A DNA stretch of 64,000 nucleotides, from the NCBI GenBank assembly GCA_001898405.1, contig MKTW01000002.1, forward strand, positions 618,175 through 682,174, given 5' to 3'. Positions within the stretch are counted from its first letter, which is position 1, and every line of letters starts with the position of its first letter. This DNA is from Sphingobacteriales bacterium 44-61. GTDB taxonomy: Bacteria > Bacteroidota > Bacteroidia > Chitinophagales > Chitinophagaceae. The notes under the pieces are model-generated. The model was not told the DNA's origin, made no database searches, and saw only the letters and a program-made list of their open reading frames with translations. This document shows, piece after piece, positions 28,476-37,911 of the stretch. Made by a program: the position numbers and the translations under genes.

Positions 28476-28969
28476 AAACTAAGGCAAAATTTAATTAGTT
28501 AATTAAAAAAACTGTTAATCGGTTTATGCAGGAAAGGAGGATTCCAGGTGTTTCCTAGATAGCATAGTAATGAAGGCTATCAATTTTATAGGCTTGAAAT
28601 TGGGTGGAATTCGGAGGAAATTGAATAGGGATGGCGACTTACCAGAGTATTGTACGAAGATATTACAAAAAAAACTACAAAAGCAAACTTTCCTTAAAGT
28701 TTTTAGAAATGTAACAATTCGCACAATAAAATCTAATCATATGAATTACAGTCATTTAACGCTTACCCTTATCAAATATTTGTCACAAACTGCTGAATTA
28801 TCCTTGTATTCGATTAACTGCAAAATGATTCAGAAAAAAGCCTTGTAAAAGCAGTGCAACTAACAGAAAATTAATAGGATACACTTAATTAAAATCCCTC
28901 GTTGAGCAATCAGAAACGGCCATATTTCAGTTAAAAAAAATGAATTGTTAACGCATGGGCCGGATCCTG
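28476..28969. other. AT-rich gap upstream of the giant T9SS protein gene
   Basis: This 494-bp region separates two minus-strand genes and presumably carries the promoter and leader of the 2285-residue protein. A weak TAAATTTTG on the minus strand (about 28485-28493) is near the start but no matching -33 box is seen. A plus-strand frame of 92 codons at 28570 has no family resemblance. Nothing else is supported. Confidence 0.55.
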
Positions 28970-30178
28970 CTACTTGATCAGGTCATCTATATAAACAAGA
29001 CTGGTATGTTGTGTTTTCAGGAAAGATTTTTTCGCCTTTCTCACTTTGATCAGAGCCAGGAACTGCCGACCTGCAAACAATGGCAGTTTAAAAAACGTAG
29101 CCAGGAATCTCGCATCCTTTCCTTTTATCAAAACGATCGCTGCAAAAGCCACCAGGAACGAAGCCCATAGCCCCACCCAGATCCATGCAGCCAATGGCCA
29201 GATAAAAAAGTTAATGACGGTAAAGAGGCCTGCAAGCCCCAGCACCATGAACAATGGAGGCCGCAGCAGTATATAACCGAAATACATCAGGTTAATATCA
29301 AACCTCAGCAAGCCCTTGAAGAAAATGACAAAGGACTCTTTAAAATACTTGAAATAAGAACTGATCCACCGCGTACGTTGCGTTTCCAGCGAAGCGCCAC
29401 TTGTGATCTTCTCATCAAAGAGGATAGCTTCTTCAGCATAAGCAATGCGACGGGTGTTCTGCACGAGATAGGCTTGCAGTTTTTTATCAAAACCTCCCAG
29501 GAAATGCTTGTACTCGACAGCATTGTACATGTCTGTATCAACAGCAACTCCCGATCCCCATATAGCAGAGGACATTCCCATACGCATACGCATTTCCCGC
29601 TCGATAAAGAAGTTGAACATATCCCCTATCGCATCCATCCTCGCATAATCCGTGTCTGTATTCTTTGGCTTGAACTGCGATTGCACTACCCTGTATCCCT
29701 TGCGGAAATACTGGTTCATTGTGTCGAGGAAAGATGGATGGATCAGGTTGTCTGCATCCAGGATAATGATCGCGTCAGGCTTTCTTTCAAACTTTGCGAT
29801 CGCATACCTGATCGATTTTATTTTTGAATGCAATGCTGGTTCGGGTTTCAGCACGCGGATTCGGGCATCTGCAAATGATATGTTCTCCTGCTGGCAATCA
29901 TCAGCAACAAGATAGACGATGAAATTTCCGTATGACTGTTTCAGAATGGAATCTACCAGCGGGTAAACAAACTTTGTTTCCTGGTGGGCGGTAATAATAA
30001 AGGCAAAATCGAATTGCCGGTCGGTCAGGAATGGTTTACGCTGAAAAGGCGTTCTTACCCTGAACAGGCGCAGCAGGCCATATATCACCACGAATAAAAA
30101 AGGAATGGCAATGTAGCCGGCAATAACAACTTGAAGCAATGCCCAGATGATCCATAATATTTTTTCCAGCAATTCCAC
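28970..30178 (-). CDS. Processive-type GT2 glycosyltransferase (cellulose-synthase-like)
   Basis: This 402-residue protein has a long N-terminal helix (about 8-36), a GT-A domain with FIITAHQETKF, LVADDCQQ, ILDADN (DxD), and the QRxRW-type motif in ETQRTRWISSYFKY, then four C-terminal helices. This matches processive inner-membrane GT2 synthases. It is the last gene of the minus-strand EPS operon, 5 bp after the methyltransferase gene. The polymer it makes or the sugar it adds cannot be told from sequence. Confidence 0.87.
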   Translation of the reverse strand: MELLEKILWIIWALLQVVIAGYIAIPFLFVVIYGLLRLFRVRTPFQRKPFLTDRQFDFAFIITAHQETKFVYPLVDSILKQSYGNFIVYLVADDCQQENISFADARIRVLKPEPALHSKIKSIRYAIAKFERKPDAIIILDADNLIHPSFLDTMNQYFRKGYRVVQSQFKPKNTDTDYARMDAIGDMFNFFIEREMRMRMGMSSAIWGSGVAVDTDMYNAVEYKHFLGGFDKKLQAYLVQNTRRIAYAEEAILFDEKITSGASLETQRTRWISSYFKYFKESFVIFFKGLLRFDINLMYFGYILLRPPLFMVLGLAGLFTVINFFIWPLAAWIWVGLWASFLVAFAAIVLIKGKDARFLATFFKLPLFAGRQFLALIKVRKAKKSFLKTQHTSLVYIDDLIK

Positions 30179-30183
30179 TCAGG

Positions 30184-30936
30184 TCAGCTTGTTTTCTTCT
30201 GCCAAACGGTAACAAAACCTCCGGTAAAACTATAGGGAAGTATTTCAGCAACTGCACAATCCCATTTCTGCAGGAATTTCAGTTTTCTTGTCAGCAATGA
30301 GAAAGGGAATACATCTTCCACGAAGTTTGTTTTGCCGTATTTTACAATAGAAAACCGGTGTGTATCGGCCAGTTCTGTAAGTGTTTTCCTGGTAAAGAAT
30401 TGGATATGGGTAAGATCATCGGCACTGCTTTGGGCCGTGGTCCCCTTATATCCGAAAAGGGATTTTACTTTTTGCACAAAGCGCCATACCCAGTTATTCT
30501 TTTTCTGCATTGAGATAATCGGTTTGGTCACAAATCTTTCACGGGCACCTTTACCGTTTGGTACTGTTACGATCAATGTTCCTTCCTCTGTCAGTACTTC
30601 GTGAAGGACCGAGAGCAGCTTGCCGGGTTCATTGAGATGCTCCAGCACTTCGCTGCAGATAACAGCATGATAGCGCTGCCCGTCTGCCACGAGTTGCTCA
30701 GCACTGACCACTTCAAACCTGACATTGGGATATTTGTTCAGTTCTTTTGCTCTTGCTATTGTTTTGTCGCTGATATCAATACCGCGTACATTGAAACCGA
30801 CAGCACCGAGGCTCCGGGAGATCACACCATTTCCGCATCCTACATCCAATACCTCTGCACCATCCGGAAGATTTTTCCGGAGTGTGTCGATAATAAAATT
30901 CAGCCTTTTGATATCGGCGATCCTTACAAATTCCAT
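30184..30936 (-). CDS. Class I SAM-dependent methyltransferase (UbiG-like fold)
   Basis: This 250-residue protein carries motif I EVLDVGCGNGVISR, acidic end GIDISDKT, VICSEVLEHL (motif II region) and LIVTVPNGKG. These are standard for small-molecule or glycan methyltransferases of the Methyltransf_11/UbiG group. It lies between a GT4 gene (20 bp upstream) and a GT2 gene (5 bp downstream) on the same strand, so methylation of an EPS sugar or of a lipid-linked chain end is the likely role. Confidence 0.82.
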   Translation of the reverse strand: MEFVRIADIKRLNFIIDTLRKNLPDGAEVLDVGCGNGVISRSLGAVGFNVRGIDISDKTIARAKELNKYPNVRFEVVSAEQLVADGQRYHAVICSEVLEHLNEPGKLLSVLHEVLTEEGTLIVTVPNGKGARERFVTKPIISMQKKNNWVWRFVQKVKSLFGYKGTTAQSSADDLTHIQFFTRKTLTELADTHRFSIVKYGKTNFVEDVFPFSLLTRKLKFLQKWDCAVAEILPYSFTGGFVTVWQKKTS

Positions 30937-30956
30937 CTCGCTAGTTTTGTCTTGGT

Positions 30957-32096
30957 TTAATTCAGCAGTTCCAAATATAATTTTTCGATCTGCCTTGTCA
31001 TGTTTTCAGCATTGAACCGGTCACGCACCGTTTCAATCGCTTTCCTGCCATATTGCTCACGCAAAGGAGCTGACTGGCTAAGGCCGATCAGCGCCCGGGT
31101 AAGGCCGGGAACAAGTTCTTTTGTATCTATCAGCAATCCGTTCTCTTCATGATGGACGATCTCAATGGTACCATCCACTTTTGAAGCGATGATCGCTTTG
31201 CCCATGCTCATGGCCTCCAGCAGACCGATCGGCAATCCTTCCCAAAGCGAAGGGAGGACGAAGATATCTGCAGCAGCCAGCACGGCGGGCACATCCTGGC
31301 GAAAACCCACAAGCGTAATATCATTCTTCAATCCCTGCGCCTCAATGATACGCACTGCCTCTTCTTTCTGGTCCCCATCTCCTACCATTAATAAATGCAT
31401 GGAAGGATGGAGTTTGACAGCTTCTTTAAAAGCTTCTATCAACGCCAATGGCTGTTTATGCGAAGTAAACCGCGCAATGAACAATACCAGCGTTTTGTCT
31501 TTCGGTAAATTCAACTCTGCCCGGATATCGGGAAACTGGCTATCGGGGTTGAACTTTTTCCTGTCGATCCCATTATTCACTACTATCGATTCAAAATCCC
31601 TGATCACTTTTTTCCCTGACTCCTGGTTTGATTTTGAAACGGAGATATTCAGTGCAGAACGGCGTGTCAGGAATTTCTCTCCCAGCACACGCACAGTTCT
31701 TACAAGCAAGCTCTGGTCCTGGTGAAAAGACCATCCATGTATCGTATAAATGACCGGGATTTTTAATGACCTGGCCGCCCAAAGCACATTGGAGCTGGCC
31801 CTTGTGCCATGGGCGTGTACCAGGTCAATGGATTGTTGCCGGAGATACTCCTTCACAATTTTCCATTTAGAGATATCGAATGGTTTTTCGGTATAAATAA
31901 CTTGCGTATCAATATTCAATTCACGGAGCCTGTCCACCATTGGCCCGTCTGTAAATGACAGCACAACAGGGTCAAATTTTGAGCGGTCCAGGTTCGACAC
32001 CAGGCTTAGCAGGTGGGATTCACCACCGCCTATCTGGCCTTGCCGGATACACTCGAGTATTCTGATTTTTCTATCCATGACCTGCTGCCGGCTCAT
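30957..32096 (-). CDS. GT4 family glycosyltransferase
   Basis: The 379-residue GT-B protein has the acceptor-domain start IRILECIRQGQIGGGESHL, the HAHGTRAS segment, and the donor-domain features VLFIARFTSHKQ, LMVGDGDQKEE and the retaining-GT EX7E motif in PSLWEGLPIGLLEAMSMGK. It should add a sugar to the lipid-linked EPS precursor in the cytosol. Its ATG shares one base with the epimerase stop (TAATG), showing tight coupling; Met7 (MDRKIRI) is an alternative start. Confidence 0.9.
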   Translation of the reverse strand: MSRQQVMDRKIRILECIRQGQIGGGESHLLSLVSNLDRSKFDPVVLSFTDGPMVDRLRELNIDTQVIYTEKPFDISKWKIVKEYLRQQSIDLVHAHGTRASSNVLWAARSLKIPVIYTIHGWSFHQDQSLLVRTVRVLGEKFLTRRSALNISVSKSNQESGKKVIRDFESIVVNNGIDRKKFNPDSQFPDIRAELNLPKDKTLVLFIARFTSHKQPLALIEAFKEAVKLHPSMHLLMVGDGDQKEEAVRIIEAQGLKNDITLVGFRQDVPAVLAAADIFVLPSLWEGLPIGLLEAMSMGKAIIASKVDGTIEIVHHEENGLLIDTKELVPGLTRALIGLSQSAPLREQYGRKAIETVRDRFNAENMTRQIEKLYLELLN

Positions 32097-33109
32097 TATG
32101 CCGTTACTGCTTTTTTAATGTCCCAGCCATCAGGCAGTTTTTCGGTGATCTCGATGTTTCCAAATTCCTGGCTCTTGCGGGCACCCACTTTTTTGGCCCA
32201 GTCGGCCATTTTATTGATGCCCTGCTCAAGTGTAATGCCTGTAGCCCCGCCGAATACGCGGTGGGCTTTTGCATGGTCAGAATAAGCATGCAGCACTTCA
32301 TTGCGTGCAGTCAGGTGTTTGATATTGGGTTCCACACCAAATTCTTTACACACCACTGTTGCCAGTTCATTCACGGTATAAGGCTTATCTGCCCCGATAT
32401 TGAATACCTGGTTATATGCTTCAGGAATATTCACACATTTAGCAATAGGAATGGCAACATCATCAATATAGCTGAATGCGCGTGTTTGCGTACCATCTCC
32501 AAAAACAGTAAGCTGCTTTCCCTGCATGATCTGGTTCATGAAAATACCGATCACATTACGGTATTTGTCACCGATGTTCTGATTCTCACCATACACGTTA
32601 TGCGGGCGGAAAACGACATAGTTCAGTCCAAACATTTCGTGTGCTGATCTCAGGTCAAGCTCAGCAGCATATTTGGAAACTCCGTATGGATCTTCGGGTT
32701 CCGGTGTCATTTCTTCTGTCATTGGCAGCTGCCCTTTGCCATACACAGCAATGGAAGAAGTGAATACAAAACATTTTACTTTATGCTTTACAGACTCATT
32801 CACCAGGTTGATGGTGCCAATGAGGTTGTTATTATAGTTGAACCTGCGGATAAAATGCGACAGCCCCTCTGCAGCATAGGCCGCGAGGTGATATACGTAT
32901 TCAAATTTATACTGGTCAAACAGCTTCGTGATCATTGCATGATCCGTTACGCTCCCCTTCACAAATTCAGTACCTTCTGGCAGGTGATCTTCAAACCCAC
33001 CGCTGAGGTCGTCAAGTACAACCACATTAAAGCCCATTCCAAGGCAGTGGCGGGCGACATGGGATCCGATAAATCCGGCCCCTCCTGTTACAAGTACATT
33101 TTTTTTCAT
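32096..33109 (-). CDS. NAD-dependent sugar epimerase/dehydratase (extended SDR, GalE-like)
   Basis: This 337-residue protein has the Rossmann motif VTGGAGFIGSH, a LDDLSGG acidic loop, VYHLAAYAA, FTSSIAVYG (catalytic Ser) and the YGVSK catalytic Tyr-Lys pair, and RAFSYIDDVA near the C-terminal substrate domain. It converts one nucleotide sugar to another, such as a UDP-hexose 4-epimerase, providing a precursor for the cluster; the exact substrate is not certain. It lies in the minus-strand EPS operon between asparagine synthase and the GT4 gene. Confidence 0.88.
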   Translation of the reverse strand: MKKNVLVTGGAGFIGSHVARHCLGMGFNVVVLDDLSGGFEDHLPEGTEFVKGSVTDHAMITKLFDQYKFEYVYHLAAYAAEGLSHFIRRFNYNNNLIGTINLVNESVKHKVKCFVFTSSIAVYGKGQLPMTEEMTPEPEDPYGVSKYAAELDLRSAHEMFGLNYVVFRPHNVYGENQNIGDKYRNVIGIFMNQIMQGKQLTVFGDGTQTRAFSYIDDVAIPIAKCVNIPEAYNQVFNIGADKPYTVNELATVVCKEFGVEPNIKHLTARNEVLHAYSDHAKAHRVFGGATGITLEQGINKMADWAKKVGARKSQEFGNIEITEKLPDGWDIKKAVTA

Positions 33110-33142
33110 TGTTGCTTATTTAAATAGCTTATAAGGTTAAGA

Positions 33143-35047
33143 TTATAATTTGGCTACCCAACGGTTATACCAGAGCTGGAACATCAGGATCTGCCAGAGT
33201 TTCTGGTAATTGACTTTCTTGCCAGCTAGGTATTCATCCCTTAGCTTAATGATCGGCGCCGGGGCAAAAACACCTGTTTTGGAAAGAGCGGCTTCTCCAA
33301 GATAATATTCCAGTTGCTCCCTCAGCTCTTCCTTGAACCACACCATCAACGGTGCTATAAACGGTCTTTTCGGCCTTTCCATTATGTCTTTCGGGATATA
33401 TTTATGTACCACTTGCTTTAATAACCATTTGTTCGTATTACCCCGGATCTTGAGATCAGATGGTAATTGCGCCAGGAATTCGATCACCCGGTGGTCAAGC
33501 ATCGGTTCGCGGCCTTCCAGGCTCACGGACATTGTTGCCCGGTCAACCTTGACCAGGTTATTATCCACCAGGAAGGTCTTGTAATCCACCGCCAGCAAAC
33601 GGTTCGTAATGCCATCATGCTTTTTCAGTTTCTCCGAATCATCAAAGAATGTCGGGTAACGCTCAAAATCATGACCAAGAAATAAGGCAGTATCCGATTC
33701 AGTAATATACTGGCTGATATATTTCACCGTTTGCACCGGGTCATGCTTTTTCCAGATCAGCTTCAGCTTTTCGTACCTGGTGGAAAAATTATATTTCGAA
33801 TTGAAATAAGGGATGTAATCGGGGTTTACCAGGGACATTGCACCGCTCAGCATCGATTGCAGCGGGACGGGGAATTTAGTCGTTAATCTCTCGGCATGAT
33901 TAAATTTATGATAACCGCCAAAGATCTCATCGCCGCCATCTGCACTGAGGGCGACCGTCACCTGCTGGCGGGCCAGTTTGCTGACCAGCACTGTTGGAAC
34001 AGTTGAGTTATCGGCGAAGGGTTCATCATATATCTCCGGCAAATGATGCAGCACATCACCTGCTTCCTTGGCAGTGAGATACCATTCTGTATGATCAGTT
34101 CCCAGGAACTCGGCGATCTTCTTTGCATCAGGAGCTTCATTGAATTCCTGCTCATGAAACCCGATAGTGAATGTTTTCAGTTTTTCCGTCCGCCCGGTTT
34201 GCAGCAATGCTGCCACACTTGAACTGTCATATCCTCCGCTCAGGAATATACCCACCGGCACATCGGATACCATCCTGTACTCATACGCATTTTTCAGGAT
34301 GCGGTCAGTTTCTTCGATCGCTTCTGTATCGGAAATGGAAAGTTTGGGCTTATTATAATAATCGTACACATCCCAGTACTTGATCAGTTCCTGTTTTCTG
34401 TCTGCAAGATCAACAGACAGGATATGGCCGGGCAGCAATTTGAACGTCTTTTTGAAGATGCTGTATTTTCCCGGGATATAGCTGAACTGTAAGAAAAGTG
34501 CCAGACTGTTTACATCGATATTCTTTTCAAACCGTGGGTGTTCATACAACGCTTTCAGCTCAGAGCCGAAAAGGAATGTGTCGGCCTCATTCCAGAAATA
34601 ATAGAGTGGTTTAACACCGGCGCGGTCACGGATAAAAAATAGCTTATTCAGTTTTTTATCATACAGGGCAATGGCAAACATCCCAATGAATTTCTTCACC
34701 ACATTGAGCCCCCAGCAATCATATCCTTTTAATATTACTTCTGTATCAGACCATGAATTGAATGCATAGCCTTTTTCCTCCAGTTCTTTCCTGATCTCTT
34801 TAAAATTGTAGATCTCACCATTGAAGTTCACAATAAGGTGTTCGAAATGCATGGGCTGATGGCCAAGTGGAGACAGGTCGAGAATGGAAAGCCTTCTTTG
34901 TCCAAAACCGATTTTTGCATGATTATTATCATACACTTCATGGCCCGCATCATCAGGCCCGCGATGATGCATCGCGTCGGTCATCCGGCGCAGGGTGTCC
35001 AGGTCAGTTTCTGACCGGAAATCAATAAAACCAGCAATTCCACACAT
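33143..35047 (-). CDS. asnB: Glutamine-hydrolysing asparagine synthase (AsnB-type)
   Basis: This 634-residue protein begins with the Ntn-amidotransferase signature MCGIAGF (Cys2 nucleophile), followed by HRGPDDAGH and NFNGEIYN, then a synthetase domain with the PP-loop SGGYDSSSVAALL and ADGGDEIFGGY. Full-length for the AsnB family. Such genes are frequent in exopolysaccharide clusters, where they may amidate uronic acids or other carboxyl groups rather than serve asparagine supply; that role is inference. It is 9 bp from the GT2 gene upstream and 33 bp from the epimerase downstream. Confidence 0.92.
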   Translation of the reverse strand: MCGIAGFIDFRSETDLDTLRRMTDAMHHRGPDDAGHEVYDNNHAKIGFGQRRLSILDLSPLGHQPMHFEHLIVNFNGEIYNFKEIRKELEEKGYAFNSWSDTEVILKGYDCWGLNVVKKFIGMFAIALYDKKLNKLFFIRDRAGVKPLYYFWNEADTFLFGSELKALYEHPRFEKNIDVNSLALFLQFSYIPGKYSIFKKTFKLLPGHILSVDLADRKQELIKYWDVYDYYNKPKLSISDTEAIEETDRILKNAYEYRMVSDVPVGIFLSGGYDSSSVAALLQTGRTEKLKTFTIGFHEQEFNEAPDAKKIAEFLGTDHTEWYLTAKEAGDVLHHLPEIYDEPFADNSTVPTVLVSKLARQQVTVALSADGGDEIFGGYHKFNHAERLTTKFPVPLQSMLSGAMSLVNPDYIPYFNSKYNFSTRYEKLKLIWKKHDPVQTVKYISQYITESDTALFLGHDFERYPTFFDDSEKLKKHDGITNRLLAVDYKTFLVDNNLVKVDRATMSVSLEGREPMLDHRVIEFLAQLPSDLKIRGNTNKWLLKQVVHKYIPKDIMERPKRPFIAPLMVWFKEELREQLEYYLGEAALSKTGVFAPAPIIKLRDEYLAGKKVNYQKLWQILMFQLWYNRWVAKL

Positions 35048-35056
35048 AGCTAGTGT

Positions 35057-35962
35057 TTAATTAAAAGTAATTTTCCGGTTAAAATGCCACATAATTCCTT
35101 TCCAGAAAGAACGCAGGTGGTGCGACTGTCTTTTGAAGATGAAAGTAGCAGTATTTTTGGGAACCGTCAGGAATGTAAAATAGAGAAGGAAAATAGAGAA
35201 GTTCGCCGTAGACATATTTCTACGCATGAACAGAATCCGGTTCTTGGTATGATAAAAGGTCTTGAAAGGGCTTGATTTACCCGTTGTCATGGATTCTTTA
35301 TGATATATCAGGCCATTAGGCTGATAGTAGACTTTATAACCAAGACGTTTGATCTGCTCGCACCAGTCAAATTCCTCATAATAAATAAAGAATTCTTCAG
35401 GAAGACCGCCTACTTTATCTACCACTTCTCTTGATACCATCATACCGCCGCCATGCGCATAGTTGGTTTCCTTTATTTCATTGTACTGTCCATTGTCGGG
35501 TTCTTTGCAACCGATCATGGCATTGCGGCCTGTCATCACATTAACTGTCTGGTAGCCAGCATATTCAATAGTCCCTTTGTGGAAAAAGTAATGGAATTTG
35601 GGGCTTACGATCCCTGCATCAGGATATTTGGCAAAAATATCGATCAGGCTTTCGAGCAATCCCGGGGTGAATTCCGTATCGTTATTGACTATAAAAAGGA
35701 AATCGCCTTTGGCAGCCTTGATACCTACATTATTTCCGCCTGTAAATCCGAGGTTCTTACCGTTCAGCAGCACTTTCACATCGGGCCGGATGGCCTTGAA
35801 AGTCTCGGTAGGGTCTTCTTTAGATCCATTATCCACAATAATTATTTCCAGATTGGGATAATGGCAGTGTTCATTGATCGAATGAAGGAATTCACACGTA
35901 ACCTGAGTAGTGTTCCACGTCAAAGCGACGATGGAAATCAATGGATTAGGTTTATTATTCAT
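35057..35962 (-). CDS. GT2 glycosyltransferase (rhamnosyltransferase-like)
   Basis: The 301-residue soluble GT-A enzyme shows SIVALTWNTTQVT, IIIVDNGSKED, GFTGGNNVGIKAAKGDF, the DxD-type NNDTEF, HGGGMMVSREVVDKVGG and EEFDWCEQIKRLGYKVYY. This is the classic layout of the dTDP-rhamnosyl-type GT2 family, though the donor is not certain. A short hydrophobic stretch near residue 255 may attach it to the membrane. It is the second biosynthetic gene after the priming transferase. Confidence 0.88.
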   Translation of the reverse strand: MNNKPNPLISIVALTWNTTQVTCEFLHSINEHCHYPNLEIIIVDNGSKEDPTETFKAIRPDVKVLLNGKNLGFTGGNNVGIKAAKGDFLFIVNNDTEFTPGLLESLIDIFAKYPDAGIVSPKFHYFFHKGTIEYAGYQTVNVMTGRNAMIGCKEPDNGQYNEIKETNYAHGGGMMVSREVVDKVGGLPEEFFIYYEEFDWCEQIKRLGYKVYYQPNGLIYHKESMTTGKSSPFKTFYHTKNRILFMRRNMSTANFSIFLLYFTFLTVPKNTATFIFKRQSHHLRSFWKGIMWHFNRKITFN

Positions 35963-36017
35963 TTTTAGACGTTATAGGGCACGAAAAATAATAAAAGAAA
36001 TCCGAGTTCTATAGCCT

Positions 36018-37154
36018 TTACACGTTTGTCTTTTGCAATAATGCAGACGGTGTGTTGGCAATGATCAGGATGTCTTTGATAAAACTCTTATCATGGGCAT
36101 AGGTAATGTCCAGGTTGATACGTTCTTCAACAGACATTTCGGGTTTTCCTCTTTTATTTACCTGCCAGAGGCCGGTGATACCTGCGGGAGCCATAAAGCG
36201 TTCTGCCCATTCATTGGTAGTCAGTGTAGCCGCTTCATAAAGAGGGAGCGGGCGGTTGCCAACGATTGACATATCACCTTTCAGTACGTTGATCAGTTGT
36301 GGCAATTCATCCAGGCTGGTATTTCTAAGGAAACTTCCCAGGCGGGTGATGCGGGGGTCATTTTTTATTTTAAAGAAATTAGGGCCGCCTTCGCCAGTAT
36401 TATACAGATTAAGATTCTGAAGATCAACCACTTGCTTATCTGCATCGACAACCATGGTGCGGAATTTGAAGAAATTGAAGATCTTGAATCCCTTTCCGGC
36501 CCGGTGCGAGATATACATTACTGGTCCTCTTGATTCGAGTTTGATCGCAATAGCGATCAGCAGGAATAAAGGCAACAACATGATCAGCAGGGTACCTGCG
36601 ATCAGGATATCAATACTTCTTTTCAGCAAGCCCCTTAATCCATAAGTAGTTGACTCAATGATATTCTTGCGTTGGGAAGTATGATTTCTGCGGTTGATCC
36701 CGTTCTCTTTAACCTTCTGTAAGAAATTGATCTTTTTCAGGAGGGTTGCCGGGTTCAGCGTCATATCCATAATATCATCCACCATTTTCAGGCTTTGCAG
36801 TTCCATGAATTTGGCAGGCGTCAGGAAACGCTTGCTGAAGATAACCGGTACCTTGGACAGCTCAACAGAGTAGCCGATCCATTTCATGAATTTCCTGAAA
36901 TCATTTTTATTGAAAGCCTGCTCTATAACAATGGCAGTTGGCACATTATTAGCTTTAACAAGGTCTGTCAGGCGTTTTTGGGCGCTGGAATAACTGTCAG
37001 CAAAACTATTTTGCACGTTGGTGTTGACCGGAAGCATAGAAATCTCTTCCCTCTTGCAAATCCAGAAAAGCTCATAGTGCTGCGCATACCGGGGAGTGCT
37101 AACGATTTTAAGTGTACTCTTAAAATCCATAATAGCAGTTGTCATTGAACTCAT
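36018..37154 (-). CDS. Priming sugar transferase (WbaP/PglC-type) with N-terminal receiver-like domain
   Basis: The C-terminal half (about 175-378) is the bacterial sugar transferase domain (PF02397): [10 protein letters not shown] membrane re-entrant helix, [49 protein letters not shown] and [12 protein letters not shown]. It would transfer a sugar-1-phosphate to undecaprenyl phosphate and start the repeat unit. The N-terminal 170 residues are not the usual multi-helix Wba domain; [19 protein letters not shown] and [17 protein letters not shown] look like a receiver-type alpha/beta fold without an obvious phospho-acceptor. It follows the receiver-like gene by 68 bp. Confidence 0.9.
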   Translation of the reverse strand: MSSMTTAIMDFKSTLKIVSTPRYAQHYELFWICKREEISMLPVNTNVQNSFADSYSSAQKRLTDLVKANNVPTAIVIEQAFNKNDFRKFMKWIGYSVELSKVPVIFSKRFLTPAKFMELQSLKMVDDIMDMTLNPATLLKKINFLQKVKENGINRRNHTSQRKNIIESTTYGLRGLLKRSIDILIAGTLLIMLLPLFLLIAIAIKLESRGPVMYISHRAGKGFKIFNFFKFRTMVVDADKQVVDLQNLNLYNTGEGGPNFFKIKNDPRITRLGSFLRNTSLDELPQLINVLKGDMSIVGNRPLPLYEAATLTTNEWAERFMAPAGITGLWQVNKRGKPEMSVEERINLDITYAHDKSFIKDILIIANTPSALLQKTNV

Positions 37155-37222
37155 TAGGTCCTGTTTAATGGTTAAATTAAAAACTGATCGGACGATGGAT
37201 TTTGATTGCTATTAACCGGCTT

Positions 37223-37636
37223 TTATCCAGCCTGTGTGGCCACTTCATTGTGATCGTTGGATATCTGGAAGGCTTCAGGAAGTAGTTCCTCCACACTTCC
37301 AAGCAATAAGCGAGGATCAAATGGTTTTACAAAAACCTGTTCCGCGCCTGTGTTCAGACATAACTGCTTTAAGATCTCATCATCTTTTCTCAGGATCGCG
37401 ATCACAGGAATATTCCTGTAGAGGCTACTTGATTTAAGATGATTTACAAAGTCGATATTATCCGAGTTGTAGGTATCGATATTTACCAATATCAAACCTG
37501 CACCTGTATTTTTTAATTCCTCGCTTGCTTCAAAGCAATTGTCGAACTCTGAAATCCTGAACTTCTTTTGAAGCACATTCGTCAACACATATCTCACCGC
37601 CGCATTTTCCTCAATGATGATAACATTTTGTTTCAT
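37223..37636 (-). CDS. Stand-alone receiver-like protein lacking phosphoacceptor Asp
   Basis: This 137-residue protein is a single response-regulator receiver fold: IIIEENAAVR at strand 1 (acidic pair kept), GLILVNIDTY at strand 3, IPVIAILRKDDE at strand 4 and VFVKPFDPRLLL with the conserved Lys. At the usual phosphoacceptor the residue is Asn52, and the usual Thr/Ser after strand 4 is missing, so phosphorylation at the normal site is unlikely. It heads the minus-strand EPS operon just before the priming transferase, and probably regulates EPS production by binding a partner. Confidence 0.78.
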   Translation of the reverse strand: MKQNVIIIEENAAVRYVLTNVLQKKFRISEFDNCFEASEELKNTGAGLILVNIDTYNSDNIDFVNHLKSSSLYRNIPVIAILRKDDEILKQLCLNTGAEQVFVKPFDPRLLLGSVEELLPEAFQISNDHNEVATQAG

Positions 37637-37911
37637 TGCATTAAATTTCTATTCACCAATAGTTGAATATCGATGGTATAACATAGGTGAATGAAATTCA
37701 CAGGAAAATTTGGAACATTGGCAAGTCGTAAAACAGCATTATTCGAAGAACAGGGTCTTAACGAAAATAGATGATGTTATAGAGGGGTATTCAAAGGAAG
37801 GGTGGAAAGGATGACTTGTTTGTCTTGAATTGATGCCTAAAAGTAAATACTTAGTTCTGAAATTCAAAATTAATACTGCATAAACTTTCGGAAAATACTA
37901 CTTAAGTGGTA

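Noticed and set aside
28570-28848. 92-codon plus-strand frame in the gap before the giant T9SS gene
   Set aside because: No family features, no supporting promoter or terminator, and low-complexity basic composition fitting AT-rich intergenic DNA.
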